Positions 16,744-25,830 of a stretch of 64,000 nt of DNA are shown in pieces (within the stretch, counting starts at the first letter, position 1; the number at the start of each line of letters is the position of its first letter). The notes under the pieces were generated by a model, which was not told the origin of the DNA, did not search any database, and saw only the letters and a program-made list of their open reading frames with translations. The stretch covers positions 806,001 to 870,000 of the forward strand of contig OW818690.1 of NCBI GenBank assembly GCA_942493315.1, written 5' to 3'. This DNA comes from UBA5429 sp942493315. GTDB lineage: Bacteria > Bacteroidota > Bacteroidia > Bacteroidales > WCHB1-69. The position numbers and the translations under genes were made by a program.

Positions 16744-17898
16744 TTAAAATTGAATTCCAAATCTTAAAAACCCAACAAGACAATTCTCTAAATCTTTTTC
16801 TGTTCCGGCAGGATTTATGATATATTGAAAATCGGGTTGTAAAAAGAAATGATCTCCAAAAATTGCCTTATAGGTGATTTCAAATGTAGTTTCACTACCT
16901 ACCCTATTGTTGATTCCGGCATGTGAAACAGCAATTCCAATTTCATCTTCTATACTTTTTTTGAAAAACCCTTTGTAATTTAATCCTACACCGAAAAAAT
17001 ACCAGTTTTCATTTATTTTTTTTGGACTAATACTGGTTTGAGTGAAAAAATTTAACGTTTTTCCATTTTCATTTTGATAGAGGGTTTGATCTAAAATTAA
17101 ATAAAACCCATAATTTTTTGTATATTTTTCAATCTCTATGGCTCCTCCATCCAATTCATTTGTTATACTATAGGGGTTGTGGTAATAAAATCCCAACTTA
17201 TAGTTTCCGGGATATTTTATCGACTTATTTTGATACGATATTTGAGAAAAAAACAGATAACCATCCTCTTTTTTCAATTTCCATTTAAGATTATGTTGGT
17301 TCATGGAAAGATCATCCGGAACACCATCGAAAATGGCAATTTTAAAAGTAAATTTGTCTGTAAAATTATAATGAACTTGCGCTCCTAAAGCTGTTAATGG
17401 GAAAATGGGAACTGCTAAGTTATTGGCAATAGTGGAATGAACACCACATGAACTATTTAAGTATAAACTTGCATAATCACTGGAAATAAATTCAGCACAC
17501 AAATCCTGCAAACCTAAAACTACAGCAAATTTTCCAAATGATTGCTTAAACCATAATTCATGCAAATATGTTAAATCTCCCGCCTCAATATTAGAAGCGA
17601 CCTGATAATCTCCAATAAATTTTGCTGAGGGTTCTCCTCCATGGGTATTGGCAGCATTCAAATAAAATTCTCCCCCTTTCCATAACTTGGCATCCTCCGT
17701 GTTAAACCCAATGATGAAACTTGCCATACCTAAGTAGGTTCCCCCTTTTCTAATTCCTCCGGAAAAATTGTAAAAAACATCCCCAACATATTTCCCTTCA
17801 AAAGTGAATGGTGGATTTGAAGAATTTTCAGATTGCCCTATAACAAACTGATTACTAAATAACAGTAAAAATAATAAAATAGCAACATTGGTTTTCAT
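16744..17898 (-). CDS. Carbohydrate porin (OprB-like)
   Basis: From the ATG at 17898 the protein has 384 residues and a clear signal peptide (MKTNVAILLFLLLFSNQFVIGQ). The mature part is a beta barrel with motifs of OprB-type porins: GKYVGDVFYNFSGGIRKG, LYLNSSCGVHSTIANN and AVPIFPLTALG. It ends in FLRFGIQF with a terminal Phe. It should be an outer-membrane channel for sugars or other small solutes. A further ATG 14 codons upstream would put a charged tail before the signal peptide and precede the -7 box, so I reject it. Confidence 0.82.
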   Translation of the reverse strand: MKTNVAILLFLLLFSNQFVIGQSENSSNPPFTFEGKYVGDVFYNFSGGIRKGGTYLGMASFIIGFNTEDAKLWKGGEFYLNAANTHGGEPSAKFIGDYQVASNIEAGDLTYLHELWFKQSFGKFAVVLGLQDLCAEFISSDYASLYLNSSCGVHSTIANNLAVPIFPLTALGAQVHYNFTDKFTFKIAIFDGVPDDLSMNQHNLKWKLKKEDGYLFFSQISYQNKSIKYPGNYKLGFYYHNPYSITNELDGGAIEIEKYTKNYGFYLILDQTLYQNENGKTLNFFTQTSISPKKINENWYFFGVGLNYKGFFKKSIEDEIGIAVSHAGINNRVGSETTFEITYKAIFGDHFFLQPDFQYIINPAGTEKDLENCLVGFLRFGIQF

Positions 17899-17925
17899 AG
17901 TCGTTTTAATAAATTTTGAACATGG

Positions 17926-17933
17926 CAAAAATA
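17926..17933 (-). promoter_or_regulatory. -7 box of the porin gene
   Basis: Minus-strand TATTTTTG lies 28 bp from the chosen ATG at 17898 and downstream of the longer ORF's start, which supports the shorter start. Confidence 0.55.
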
Positions 17934-18022
17934 GTTTCAAAATATCATTTTTCAGATCACTAAAATAAGGGAATTTTTAATACAAAACTAACCGATAATA
18001 GGGATCCCCTTTTTAAGATAAT

Positions 18023-18101
18023 AGTGAATAGTGAATAGTGAATAATGTTAAAAAATTGTTAAATGTTAATTGCTAACTGTTAATTTATTTACTTATTTTT
18101 G
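18023..18101 (+). promoter_or_regulatory. TAGTGAA repeat and -7 box before a T9SS cargo gene
   Basis: The unit TAGTGAA is repeated at 18023-18046, followed by a GTTAAATGTTAATTGCTAAC-type run. TATTTTTG at 18094-18101 is a good -7 box for the gene at 18148. Confidence 0.5.
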
Positions 18102-18147
18102 CAGTAAGCTGATGATCATCACTTTTTTTTAATTAAATACATCATTA

Positions 18148-18636
18148 ATGGTAAAAAAACTTATAATTTTTAGTATAACTGGACTCTTAACTTTCATTTC
18201 GTTATTGAACTTTGCTCAGACAAGCATCAATACCTCCGGAGGATATGGATCCGGAAACGGTGGAACAGTGAGTTTTTCTGTGGGACAAATTTCGTATCAT
18301 ACTATAAAAGCATCCAATGGGTCTGTTGCTGAAGGCGTTCAACAACCGTTTGAGATCTCTGTACTTTCTGTTTTAGAAGATATGGATCTTATTAATCTCC
18401 ATATTCAAACATTTCCTAATCCTACAACCAATTTTTTATCATTATCCATTTCCAATTATGAAATTACTGATTTATCTTATCAGTTATTTGATCTTCAGGG
18501 TAAAATGGTTTTAAATGAAACCATTAGCAATGATATAACACAAGTTAATATGAGTAATCTGGGACCCTCAACCTACATTCTTAAAGTGGAACAAAACCAT
18601 AAAGTTCTTAAAACTTTTAAAATCATAAAACATTAA
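18148..18636 (+). CDS. Small secreted protein with T9SS type A sorting domain
   Basis: The 162 residues start with a signal peptide (to about residue 24, ...LLNFAQ). A short Gly/Ser-rich part follows (GGYGSGNGGTVSFSVGQI). The C-terminal domain (about residues 85-162) has the pattern FPNPTTNFLSLSI...YQLFDLQGK...STYILKVEQNHKVLKTFKIIKH, the type A T9SS sorting signal. It is probably a small surface protein anchored or released after T9SS export. The mature part is only about 60 residues, so it may be an adaptor or structural protein. The next gene starts 13 bp on, so the two are probably co-transcribed. Confidence 0.82.
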   Translation: MVKKLIIFSITGLLTFISLLNFAQTSINTSGGYGSGNGGTVSFSVGQISYHTIKASNGSVAEGVQQPFEISVLSVLEDMDLINLHIQTFPNPTTNFLSLSISNYEITDLSYQLFDLQGKMVLNETISNDITQVNMSNLGPSTYILKVEQNHKVLKTFKIIKH

Positions 18637-18649
18637 ATATAAGACAACT

Positions 18650-19579
18650 ATGAAACAAATTTTTACCTTTTTAATTTCGATACTATTTGCAGCATCGGTT
18701 TCAGCTCAAACTCCTGATATGATGAGCTATCAGGCTGTAGTTAGAAATAGTAGTAACTCCTTAATCACTAATACGCAAGTAACCATGCAAATCAGCTTAT
18801 TGCAAGGTTCCGTGACTGGAACACCGGTTTATGTTGAAACTCAAACCCCCAATACTAATGAAAATGGGTTAGTAAGTATTCAAATTGGAAACGGAACCGT
18901 GGTAAGTGGTAATTTTGCAGCGATCAATTGGGCTAATGGTCCCTATTTTATCAAAACGGAAACAGATCCTGATGGTTCCAATGGTGGAATACAATACACT
19001 ATCACCGGGACCAGTCAACTGTTGAGCGTTCCTTATGCACTTTACGCTAAATCTGCCGGATCAACCTCATCCACACCAGCTCATTATGTAGGAGAACTTT
19101 ATGGTGGTGGCGTCGTTGCATGGGTAGATTATACAGGGCTTCACGGACTTATTGTAAGTATGGTAGACTTAAGTACAACACAAGCGTGGAGTAACGTAAC
19201 CGGAACTGCCATCAATACAACCAACGACTGGAGTGGCGTAACCAATACAACTGCCATTACCGGACAAAGCGGCCACACAGGAAGTGCTGCAAAATTGTGT
19301 GCAGATTACTCCAATACTAACTATGGAACAGGTATTTATAGTGACTGGTATTTACCCAGTGTAGCAGAACTTAACCACATTTGGAACAATTTTTATGACG
19401 TTCAGAAAGCACTTACGAATGATGGCAATACAGCAACCACTCCTCTCGTAAGAACCTATTATTGGTCCAGTTCGGAATATTACACCTATGAAGCCTGGTT
19501 TTACTCCTTCTTTTATGGTTATTCTTACACTTACGGCAAATATTACACTTTATATGTTCGAGCCGTTAGAACCTTCTAA
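18650..19579 (+). CDS. Secreted protein with C-terminal Lcl/DUF1566 (C-type-lectin-like) domain; candidate DGR target
   Basis: This 309-residue protein has a signal peptide (MKQIFTFLISILFAASVSAQ). An N-terminal domain common in Bacteroidota secreted proteins follows (MMSYQAVVRNSSNSLI...LLSVPYALYAKSA, residues about 23-142). The C-terminal part has the Lcl/DUF1566 pattern: GIYSDWYLPSVAELNHIW, YWSSSEY, then a Tyr-rich stretch, ending in YVRAVRTF. Such domains adopt a C-type-lectin/FGE-like fold and are common targets of diversity-generating retroelements. Here the last 26 or so codons before VRAVR are mostly NNC/NNT and rich in TAT/TAC, as expected if AAY codons were mutagenised at adenines. 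No reverse transcriptase or template repeat was seen in the window. Confidence 0.8.
   Translation: MKQIFTFLISILFAASVSAQTPDMMSYQAVVRNSSNSLITNTQVTMQISLLQGSVTGTPVYVETQTPNTNENGLVSIQIGNGTVVSGNFAAINWANGPYFIKTETDPDGSNGGIQYTITGTSQLLSVPYALYAKSAGSTSSTPAHYVGELYGGGVVAWVDYTGLHGLIVSMVDLSTTQAWSNVTGTAINTTNDWSGVTNTTAITGQSGHTGSAAKLCADYSNTNYGTGIYSDWYLPSVAELNHIWNNFYDVQKALTNDGNTATTPLVRTYYWSSSEYYTYEAWFYSFFYGYSYTYGKYYTLYVRAVRTF
19478..19555 (+). other. Candidate DGR variable region
   Basis: Codons between the conserved YWSSSE and VRAVR run mainly as TAT, TAC, ACC, TTT, TTC, TCC, TCT and ACT. All end in C or T, while AW, G and K codons stand as fixed points. This is the expected product of adenine mutagenesis of AAC/AAT runs. 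Confidence 0.5.
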
Positions 19580-19611
19580 TTACAAATTTACAAATTTGCT
19601 TATTAACTAAT

Positions 19612-19642
19612 TTGCTAATTTGCTTATTATTTCGTATCTTTG
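19612..19642 (+). promoter_or_regulatory. ileS promoter
   Basis: TTG at 19612-19614, a 20-bp spacer and TATCTTTG at 19635-19642, 29 bp before the ATG. The upstream part overlaps an ATTTGCTTATTAACTA-type word repeat (19583-19630). Confidence 0.65.
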
Positions 19643-19671
19643 CACTCTTGTAAAAAAACCTACCTAAAGTT

Positions 19672-22600
19672 ATGAAATACACTGAATATAAAGGTCTTAA
19701 ACTTTCCGAACTGGGAAAGGAAATGAAGAATTATTGGGAAGAAAATCAAATTTTTGAGAAAAGCATGCAACTTCGTGAAGGTCATGAGGAGTTTGTTTTT
19801 TATGAAGGACCCCCTTCAGCTAATGGAACTCCCGGAATTCACCACGTGATGGGTAGGGCTATTAAAGATCTTTTCTGTAGATATCAAACCCTTAAAGGTA
19901 AGTATGTTAGCCGTAAAGGTGGTTGGGATACCCACGGACTTCCTGTTGAATTAGGTGTGGAAAAAACTTTAGGAATTACTAAAGAGGATATAGGTAAGAA
20001 AATTACCGTTGAACAATACAACCAGGCATGTCGCAGTGAAGTGATGAAATACAAGGATATGTGGGATGAGATCACCAAACAGATGGGCTACTGGGTTGAT
20101 TTGGAAGATCCTTATATCACTTTTGATAATAAATATATCGAGTCCGTTTGGTACTTGTTGTCACAATTGTATAAAAAAGATCTACTCTATAAAGGATACA
20201 CCATCCAACCTTACTCCCCTGCTGCCGGTACCGGTTTGAGCTCCCATGAACTAAACCTTCCCGGTTGCTACAAAGATGTGAAAGATACCACCGTTGTGGC
20301 TCAGTTTAAAGTGAAACAGGAACAAAAAATGACCGAATGTCCATGGGGATTCCCCGGTGGTGTTCATATTCCTGAAAACTTGTACATTTTGGCCTGGACC
20401 ACCACTCCATGGACTTTACCATCCAATACTGCCTTAGCTGTAGGAGAAAAAATCGAATATGTTTTGGTGGATACTTTCAACCCCTATTCAGGTGCTCCAA
20501 TTAAAGTAATTTTAGCAAAGAATCTTCTCTCTGTTTACTTCCCTGAAAAGAATGGTGAGTTGGCTATGGAAGATTACAAACCGGGAGATAAAAATATCCC
20601 ATTCCGTGTGATGGCTCAAACTACCGGAAAAAAACTGGTTGGAATGGAGTACGAACAACTGATTCCTTATGTAAATCCTGGTGAAAACGCTTTTAAAGTG
20701 ATCCCCGGCGATTACGTAACAACAAGCGATGGAACGGGTATCGTTCATATTGCGCCTACCTTTGGAGCAGATGATAAACGAGTGGCTCAAGAAGCTGGAA
20801 TTTCACCTTTAATAGTTATCGATGCTTTAGGAACTCGTCAACCGATGGTGGATAGAACCGGAAAATTTTATCGAATTGAAGATTTAGATCCTCAATTTGT
20901 GAAAGATGCGGTTAATGTGGATCTTTATAGCACTGTTGCAGGAAGATATGTAAAACAAGAGTACGAAAAAGAGACTGAAAAATCTGAAGAATCTTTAGAT
21001 TTGTACATCTCGATCTGGTTGAAAAAAGAGAATAAAGCGTTCCGCGTTGAGAAATACGTGCACAACTATCCTCATTGCTGGAGAACTGACAAACCTGTCC
21101 TTTATTATCCTTTGGATTCCTGGTTTGTAAAAACAACCGCTTACAAAGAGCGTATGATGGAGTTGAACAACACCATCAACTGGAAACCTGCAGCTACAGG
21201 AACTGGTAGATTTGGAAACTGGTTGGAAAATCTAGTGGACTGGAACCTTTCCCGTTCCCGTTTCTGGGGCGTGCCTCTTCCAATCTGGGTGTCTGAAGAT
21301 AAAAAAGAACAAATCTGTATCGGCTCTATTGAAGAATTGTATAAAGAAATCGAAAAAGCAGTTGCTGCCGGTATCATGATGGAGAACCCTTATAAAGAGT
21401 TCATCCCTAATGATTTCAGCAAAGAAAACTATAATAAAATTGATCTCCACAGACCTTATGTGGATGATATCTTCTTAGTTTCTCCAACCGGACAAAAAAT
21501 GGTTCGTGAAGCAGATTTGATCGATGTTTGGTTTGACTCGGGAGCCATGCCTTATTGTCAATGGCACTACCCTTTTGAAAATAAAGAGCTTTTCGAGAAA
21601 AAATACCCTGCAGATTTTATTGCAGAGGGCGTTGATCAAACCAGAGGTTGGTTCTTTACCCTTCATGCAATTGCAACGATGTTATTTGATAGTGTAGCAT
21701 TTAAAACAGTAGTTTCCAATGGGTTAGTTTTAGATAAAAATGGAAATAAAATGTCTAAACGTTTAGGTAACGGCGTTGATCCATTTGAAACCATCGAGAA
21801 ATATGGTGCTGATGCCACCCGTTGGTATATGTTAACCAACGCACAGCCTTGGGATAACTTAAAATTTGATGTTGAAGGGATCACTGAAGTACAAAGAAAA
21901 TTCTTTGGAACTTTATACAACACCTACAGTTTCTTCTCTCTTTACGCAAATATCGACGGTTTTGCTTACAAAGAAGCCGATATTGCTATTGAAAAAAGAC
22001 CGGAAATTGACCGTTGGATCTTATCTGAACTCAATACGCTGGTTAAAAATTGTGACACCCATTATGCAGAATATGAACCAACAAAAGCGGGTCGTGAAAT
22101 CCAACAGTTTGTGGATGAGTTCTTAAGCAACTGGTATGTTCGTTTATGTCGCAGAAGATTCTGGAAAGGAGATTATAGTGAAGATAAAATTTCTGCTTAT
22201 CAAACGTTATACACTTGTATGGTAACGATAGCCAAATTGGCATCTCCAATTGCACCATTCTTCATGGATAGACTTTTCCTTGATTTGAATAATGTTACCC
22301 AACAAGAAAAAATTGAATCAATCCATTTATCTGATTTCCCTAAAGTAAACGAACAATTAATCGACAAAGCATTAGAAGAAAGAATGGAGTTGGCGCAACA
22401 AATTTGTTCTATGGTTCTCTCTTTAAGAAAAAAATCAAACATCAGAGTGCGTCAACCATTAGGAAAGATCATGATTCCGGTGCTTGAAACATCCAATTTT
22501 GTTTCTCAGGTTGAAAAGGTAAAAGACTTGATCCTTCATGAAGTGAATGTAAAAGAGATTCAATTTATTGAGGATACCGAAGGTGTTTTAGTTAAGAAAA

Positions 22601-23133
22601 TCAAACCCGATTTTAAAACATTGGGACCAAGATATGGTAAGATTATGAAAGCGATTGCTGCTCAGATAGTACAATTCAATCAAAAAGATATTGCACAGAT
22701 TGAGAAAGAGGGTCGCAAAATGATTGAAGTAGAAGGAGAGCAAGTTGAGATATTAATCACTGACGTTGAGATCATTGCAGAAGATATTCCGGGCTGGGTA
22801 GTAACCAATCAGGGCGCTTTGACTGTAGCTTTGGATATCTCCATCACTCAGGAGTTGAAAGAGGAAGGATATGTGAGAGAGTTGGTCAACAGAATCCAAA
22901 ACTTCCGTAAAGATCAACAATTGGATGTGATGGATAAAATTTGTATAACTCTTCAATCATTGAATGAATTAGATTTTGCATTTTCTAAGCATGAAGAGTT
23001 TATCAAAACTGAGACTTTATGTGAACATTTTGTTATTACGACTTCTGAGATCACCGATCCTCAAAAAACTAGATTTGAGATCGTAGAGGGAATTGAGATT
23101 GATGTGGTAATAAAGCCAAGGGCGAAGGGCTAA
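19672..23133 (+). CDS. ileS: Isoleucyl-tRNA synthetase, type 2 (eukaryote-like)
   Basis: This 1153-residue class I synthetase has the HIGH-equivalent region PPSANGTPGIHHVMGRAIKD (about residues 48-67) and KGGWDTHGLPVELGVE. The editing domain (residues about 190-420) includes LAWTTTPWTLPSNTALAVG and a TSDGTGIVHIAPTFGADD loop. The KMSKS equivalent is KMSKRLGNGVDPFE near residue 693, and an anticodon-binding domain and long C-terminal part follow. The GIHHVMGR and KMSKR forms and the length indicate IleRS2, a form often found to be naturally resistant to mupirocin. Resistance here is inferred from the class. It stands alone with its own promoter. Confidence 0.96.
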   Translation: MKYTEYKGLKLSELGKEMKNYWEENQIFEKSMQLREGHEEFVFYEGPPSANGTPGIHHVMGRAIKDLFCRYQTLKGKYVSRKGGWDTHGLPVELGVEKTLGITKEDIGKKITVEQYNQACRSEVMKYKDMWDEITKQMGYWVDLEDPYITFDNKYIESVWYLLSQLYKKDLLYKGYTIQPYSPAAGTGLSSHELNLPGCYKDVKDTTVVAQFKVKQEQKMTECPWGFPGGVHIPENLYILAWTTTPWTLPSNTALAVGEKIEYVLVDTFNPYSGAPIKVILAKNLLSVYFPEKNGELAMEDYKPGDKNIPFRVMAQTTGKKLVGMEYEQLIPYVNPGENAFKVIPGDYVTTSDGTGIVHIAPTFGADDKRVAQEAGISPLIVIDALGTRQPMVDRTGKFYRIEDLDPQFVKDAVNVDLYSTVAGRYVKQEYEKETEKSEESLDLYISIWLKKENKAFRVEKYVHNYPHCWRTDKPVLYYPLDSWFVKTTAYKERMMELNNTINWKPAATGTGRFGNWLENLVDWNLSRSRFWGVPLPIWVSEDKKEQICIGSIEELYKEIEKAVAAGIMMENPYKEFIPNDFSKENYNKIDLHRPYVDDIFLVSPTGQKMVREADLIDVWFDSGAMPYCQWHYPFENKELFEKKYPADFIAEGVDQTRGWFFTLHAIATMLFDSVAFKTVVSNGLVLDKNGNKMSKRLGNGVDPFETIEKYGADATRWYMLTNAQPWDNLKFDVEGITEVQRKFFGTLYNTYSFFSLYANIDGFAYKEADIAIEKRPEIDRWILSELNTLVKNCDTHYAEYEPTKAGREIQQFVDEFLSNWYVRLCRRRFWKGDYSEDKISAYQTLYTCMVTIAKLASPIAPFFMDRLFLDLNNVTQQEKIESIHLSDFPKVNEQLIDKALEERMELAQQICSMVLSLRKKSNIRVRQPLGKIMIPVLETSNFVSQVEKVKDLILHEVNVKEIQFIEDTEGVLVKKIKPDFKTLGPRYGKIMKAIAAQIVQFNQKDIAQIEKEGRKMIEVEGEQVEILITDVEIIAEDIPGWVVTNQGALTVALDISITQELKEEGYVRELVNRIQNFRKDQQLDVMDKICITLQSLNELDFAFSKHEEFIKTETLCEHFVITTSEITDPQKTRFEIVEGIEIDVVIKPRAKG

Positions 23134-23142
23134 AGGCGAAAG

Positions 23143-23317
23143 GAAGACAAGTGACAGGTAACAGGGAAGACAAGTGACAGGTAACAGGTGACAGGTGACA
23201 GGTGACAGGTGACAAGTGACAGGTAACAGGTATCAGGTATCAGGTATCAGGTGACAGGTGACAGGTAACAAGTGACAAGTGACATGTAACAGGTATCAGG
23301 TAACAGGTATCAGGTAT
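23143..23317. repeat. Low-complexity GTGACAGGTAACAGGT repeat
   Basis: About twenty 7-bp units (GACAGGT, AACAGGT, ATCAGGT, GACAAGT) follow the ileS stop codon. Confidence 0.88.
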
Positions 23318-23320
23318 ATT

Positions 23321-23403
23321 ATTTACTTCTTACTTTTTACTTCTTACTTTTTACTTCTTACTTCTTACTTTTTACTTCTTACTTCTTACTTCTTACTTCT
23401 TCC
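23321..23403. repeat. Second TTACTTCTTACTTTT-type repeat
   Basis: This is the same word family as 11535-11660. It is followed at 23420-23461 by an ATTAGCTTATT-type repeat. Confidence 0.85.
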
Positions 23404-23461
23404 CCTTGTCCCTTTCCCCCAATTAGCTTATTATCTCATTAGCTTATTAGCTTATTAATTA

Positions 23462-23624
23462 GGGCGTTCCCCCTCGCTTCGCTCGGGGTCGGGCTTTTCA
23501 GGGGTGCGCTTCGCTCCCGTACTTCGCTGCACTTTGCTTAAGATCATACATCCCAAAACTGAATAATCATCGCGGCGCTCGTTCCAGCTCGTACCGGCTT
23601 CGCCGCCCTTCCAATCCCTAACGC
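23462..23624. repeat. GC-rich palindrome-rich element (GGGCGTTCC ... CCCTAACGC)
   Basis: A sharp GC-rich island of about 160 bp lies in A+T-rich DNA, with short self-complementary runs such as CGCTTCGCTCGGGG, GCGCTTCGCTCCC and GCGGCGCTCG. From memory it resembles dispersed GC-rich elements of Bacteroidota that begin GGGCGT and end CCCTCACGC or CCCTAACGC. It contains no ORF. Confidence 0.55.
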
Positions 23625-23727
23625 AGACAAAAACTTCGTTTTTTGAGATAAAAGTGATTAAAGATAAAAGATATTTTATACGACCTCGGCAGGAGTTGTA
23701 TCAATTTTCAAACGATATTGAAAGGAT

Positions 23728-24174
23728 TTAAGTATTTTTTTTCTTAGTAATCCAAAACTCATGGTCTTTATCAAGGAAAACAATATGAAAAATATTCTCC
23801 TCAAAATATCCAATAACACATTCTTTCCCTTGTATATGCATGGAACACCAAATTATGTCAGGTAATATATGCTTGGGATGATAAAACCCTGATTCAGGTG
23901 GAAATCCAACTTTAGTATATGGTTTTATGATTTGTTGAGCTATTGCTTGTCCAACAGTCATTTGACAAGTTTCTCTTAATTTATTAATTGCCATTGCCAA
24001 TAATTGATCATGCTCCCATTCTTCAAAATTTTGACCTTGATTTCTATCGAAATCTTTAAAACTAAATACAATTAGAGGTTCTTTTTTGCATTGTTTTAAA
24101 TCAATATTTTTAACAGCCCTTTTGTATGAAGCATTTCCCCTTTGAGTATATTTATTCTGCTTCTCTTTTTTCAT
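23728..24174 (-). CDS. Small partner protein of an AAA15 ATPase (unknown function)
   Basis: I do not recognise a named family. The 148 residues start very basic (MKKEKQNKYTQRGNASYKR). A strand-like LIVFSFKDFDRNQGQNFEEWEHDQLLAMAINKL follows, then a central helix. The C-terminus GYFEENIFHIVFLDKDHEFW resembles a hydrophobic strand pair ending in a D-x-D-H motif. The start overlaps the ATPase gene by 23 bp, so the two are translationally coupled, a typical layout for two-gene ATPase-plus-effector or ATPase-plus-regulator defence pairs. It is not RloB, which is longer and has a Toprim-like core. Confidence 0.6.
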   Translation of the reverse strand: MKKEKQNKYTQRGNASYKRAVKNIDLKQCKKEPLIVFSFKDFDRNQGQNFEEWEHDQLLAMAINKLRETCQMTVGQAIAQQIIKPYTKVGFPPESGFYHPKHILPDIIWCSMHIQGKECVIGYFEENIFHIVFLDKDHEFWITKKKNT

Positions 24175-25483
24175 ATAGTAGTTCTTTTAGTTTATCATCA
24201 ATTTCAAAATAGGGAATAGCCCCATATTTCCCGTCTAAGTAGTTCTTGTCAAATGCTGACTTATTTCTAACTTTATCCGTTTTAAACTCACTTAATGAAA
24301 CAAGTTCAGATGCCCCAAACTGATTTTTCTCAACAAACCAAATCTGATCTCTTCTAAATATTTCCTTATTAAGCAATGAAATATCATGAACGGCACATAC
24401 AAGTTGAGCATTACTTTTATTAAATTGATGGAAAAAGTCGATCAACCTTATTGTCAAATGACTATGTAATCTTGAATCAAGCTCATCAACAATTAATACT
24501 TTGCCATTTTGTAATGTATCAAACCAAGGACCCAGTAAATAAAGAATTTTTTTTGTTCCTTCGGATTCTTGTTTGTCAAAATTGAAAGGAATTGTATCAA
24601 TTAATATATTATTTTCATCATATTTCCTATGATAGGTAATTATTTGATCTCTTTTTGGTTGTTTTGACTGTATTTTTTGGATGCTTGTGAATAGATTTAT
24701 TATTTCTTCATCTTTTTCTTTTTCTCTCAGAATTTCTAAATCAATTTCGCTCACATCTTCTTCTGTGGTTGAAAGATTAGCTATCTCAAGATATTTTACA
24801 AAATGTAATACCCAGTTAAAAAAATGTTTGTCAGATTTTAACTTATCTATTGTGTATCTTTTATGGCCACGGTCATGGATCCCATTTACAAAATTAAATT
24901 TTTTAAACCAATCTACAATATTTGAAGATAATTCTTTACCCAATGTTGCAAGAAGCGATAAAAATAAAACATTTTCTTTGACATCTTCTTCTTTACCGAC
25001 ACCTTCCTTAAAAGCGTATTTATTTATTTCAATCTTTTGATAATCTCTTTTAAATAGATAAACCTCTTTACTCGTTGTATGAAAAAGCCATTCTGAAACA
25101 ATTTTATCATAATCCATTTCGAAACCATACCGATATTTAGTCTCATTTTGAATAAAAGAAATTTCAAAAAAGGAAGTTTCTTTTTCGGATTGTGTGTTTA
25201 AAGCAAATTTCTCCAAAGGAAATTTTCTTTCATTATTATCTAATAACGCATCTCTAAACGAGTTTAAGACTATTTGTTTCATGAAGCCCATAGCCTCTAA
25301 CAAGTTACTTTTTCCACTTGCGTTATTACCATAGATAATTGCACTTTTGAGTAGATTGAAATGGCAATTTGTCTCAATAAGATGACTCTCTTTATGTTCC
25401 TTGAACGGTTTTGCGGCAACCATTGAAAGGGTTGTCATATCTTTAAAAGAAAGAAAATTTTCTACACTAAATTCTATTAACAT
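24152..25483 (-). CDS. AAA15/RloA-like ATPase, defence-type
   Basis: The 443 residues start MLIEFSVENFLSFKDMTTLSMVA, the standard opening of AAA15-family ATPases. The P-loop is IIYGNNASGKSNLLEAM (about residues 49-65). Near the C-terminus there is a Walker B-like LIVDELDSRLHSHLTIRLID, then AVHDISLLN. These ABC/SMC-like ATPases (RloA, AbiLi and the OLD group) usually act with a second protein in abortive infection. Here that is the overlapping 148-residue gene. A textbook promoter precedes it. Confidence 0.85.
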   Translation of the reverse strand: MLIEFSVENFLSFKDMTTLSMVAAKPFKEHKESHLIETNCHFNLLKSAIIYGNNASGKSNLLEAMGFMKQIVLNSFRDALLDNNERKFPLEKFALNTQSEKETSFFEISFIQNETKYRYGFEMDYDKIVSEWLFHTTSKEVYLFKRDYQKIEINKYAFKEGVGKEEDVKENVLFLSLLATLGKELSSNIVDWFKKFNFVNGIHDRGHKRYTIDKLKSDKHFFNWVLHFVKYLEIANLSTTEEDVSEIDLEILREKEKDEEIINLFTSIQKIQSKQPKRDQIITYHRKYDENNILIDTIPFNFDKQESEGTKKILYLLGPWFDTLQNGKVLIVDELDSRLHSHLTIRLIDFFHQFNKSNAQLVCAVHDISLLNKEIFRRDQIWFVEKNQFGASELVSLSEFKTDKVRNKSAFDKNYLDGKYGAIPYFEIDDKLKELLYEKREAE

Positions 25484-25511
25484 TTTGAATTTGTTTTTAA
25501 TTTATCACTGG

Positions 25512-25542
25512 CAAAAATACAAATATAATTTATAATTTGCAA
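25512..25542 (-). promoter_or_regulatory. Promoter of the AAA15 pair
   Basis: On the minus strand, TTG (25540-25542), a 20-bp spacer and TATTTTTG (25512-25519), 28 bp from the ATG. Confidence 0.7.
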
Positions 25543-25830
25543 ATATATTGCAATATTTTAATTATAATTATTGTTTTTGATGGTTTTAAATTGAAATTAG
25601 TGATTATTTCGCAATTCTGAGTGTCCCCGTATTCAAGCTTGCGCCGCTTACGGTTGAATGAAGCCCCCACAATCCGGGGTTGCTTGTCTATAGAAATGAC
25701 GCCAACACCCAATCCCGTAGGGATGACACCTTGGTAGAAACACGAAATCCGCCTAATACCTTAAAATCCCAATAGGAACGAATATTAATATATAAATCAA
25801 AGAAATTTTTAAATTGAATTTATAAAGTAT
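25543..25830. other. Intergenic segment between two defence operons, with a degenerate dispersed repeat
   Basis: No gene is supported. At 25622-25760 a less A+T-rich stretch holds CCCCACAATCCGGGG (a small hairpin) and AATCCCGTAGGGATGACACC, with CCCGTAGGG self-complementary. The sequence looks like a decayed dispersed repeat and marks the border between the divergent AAA15 pair and the HEPN/Septu-like operon. Confidence 0.45.

Noticed and set aside
23728..24174. Identity of the small AAA15 partner as RloB
   Set aside because: Too short, and no Toprim-like motifs.
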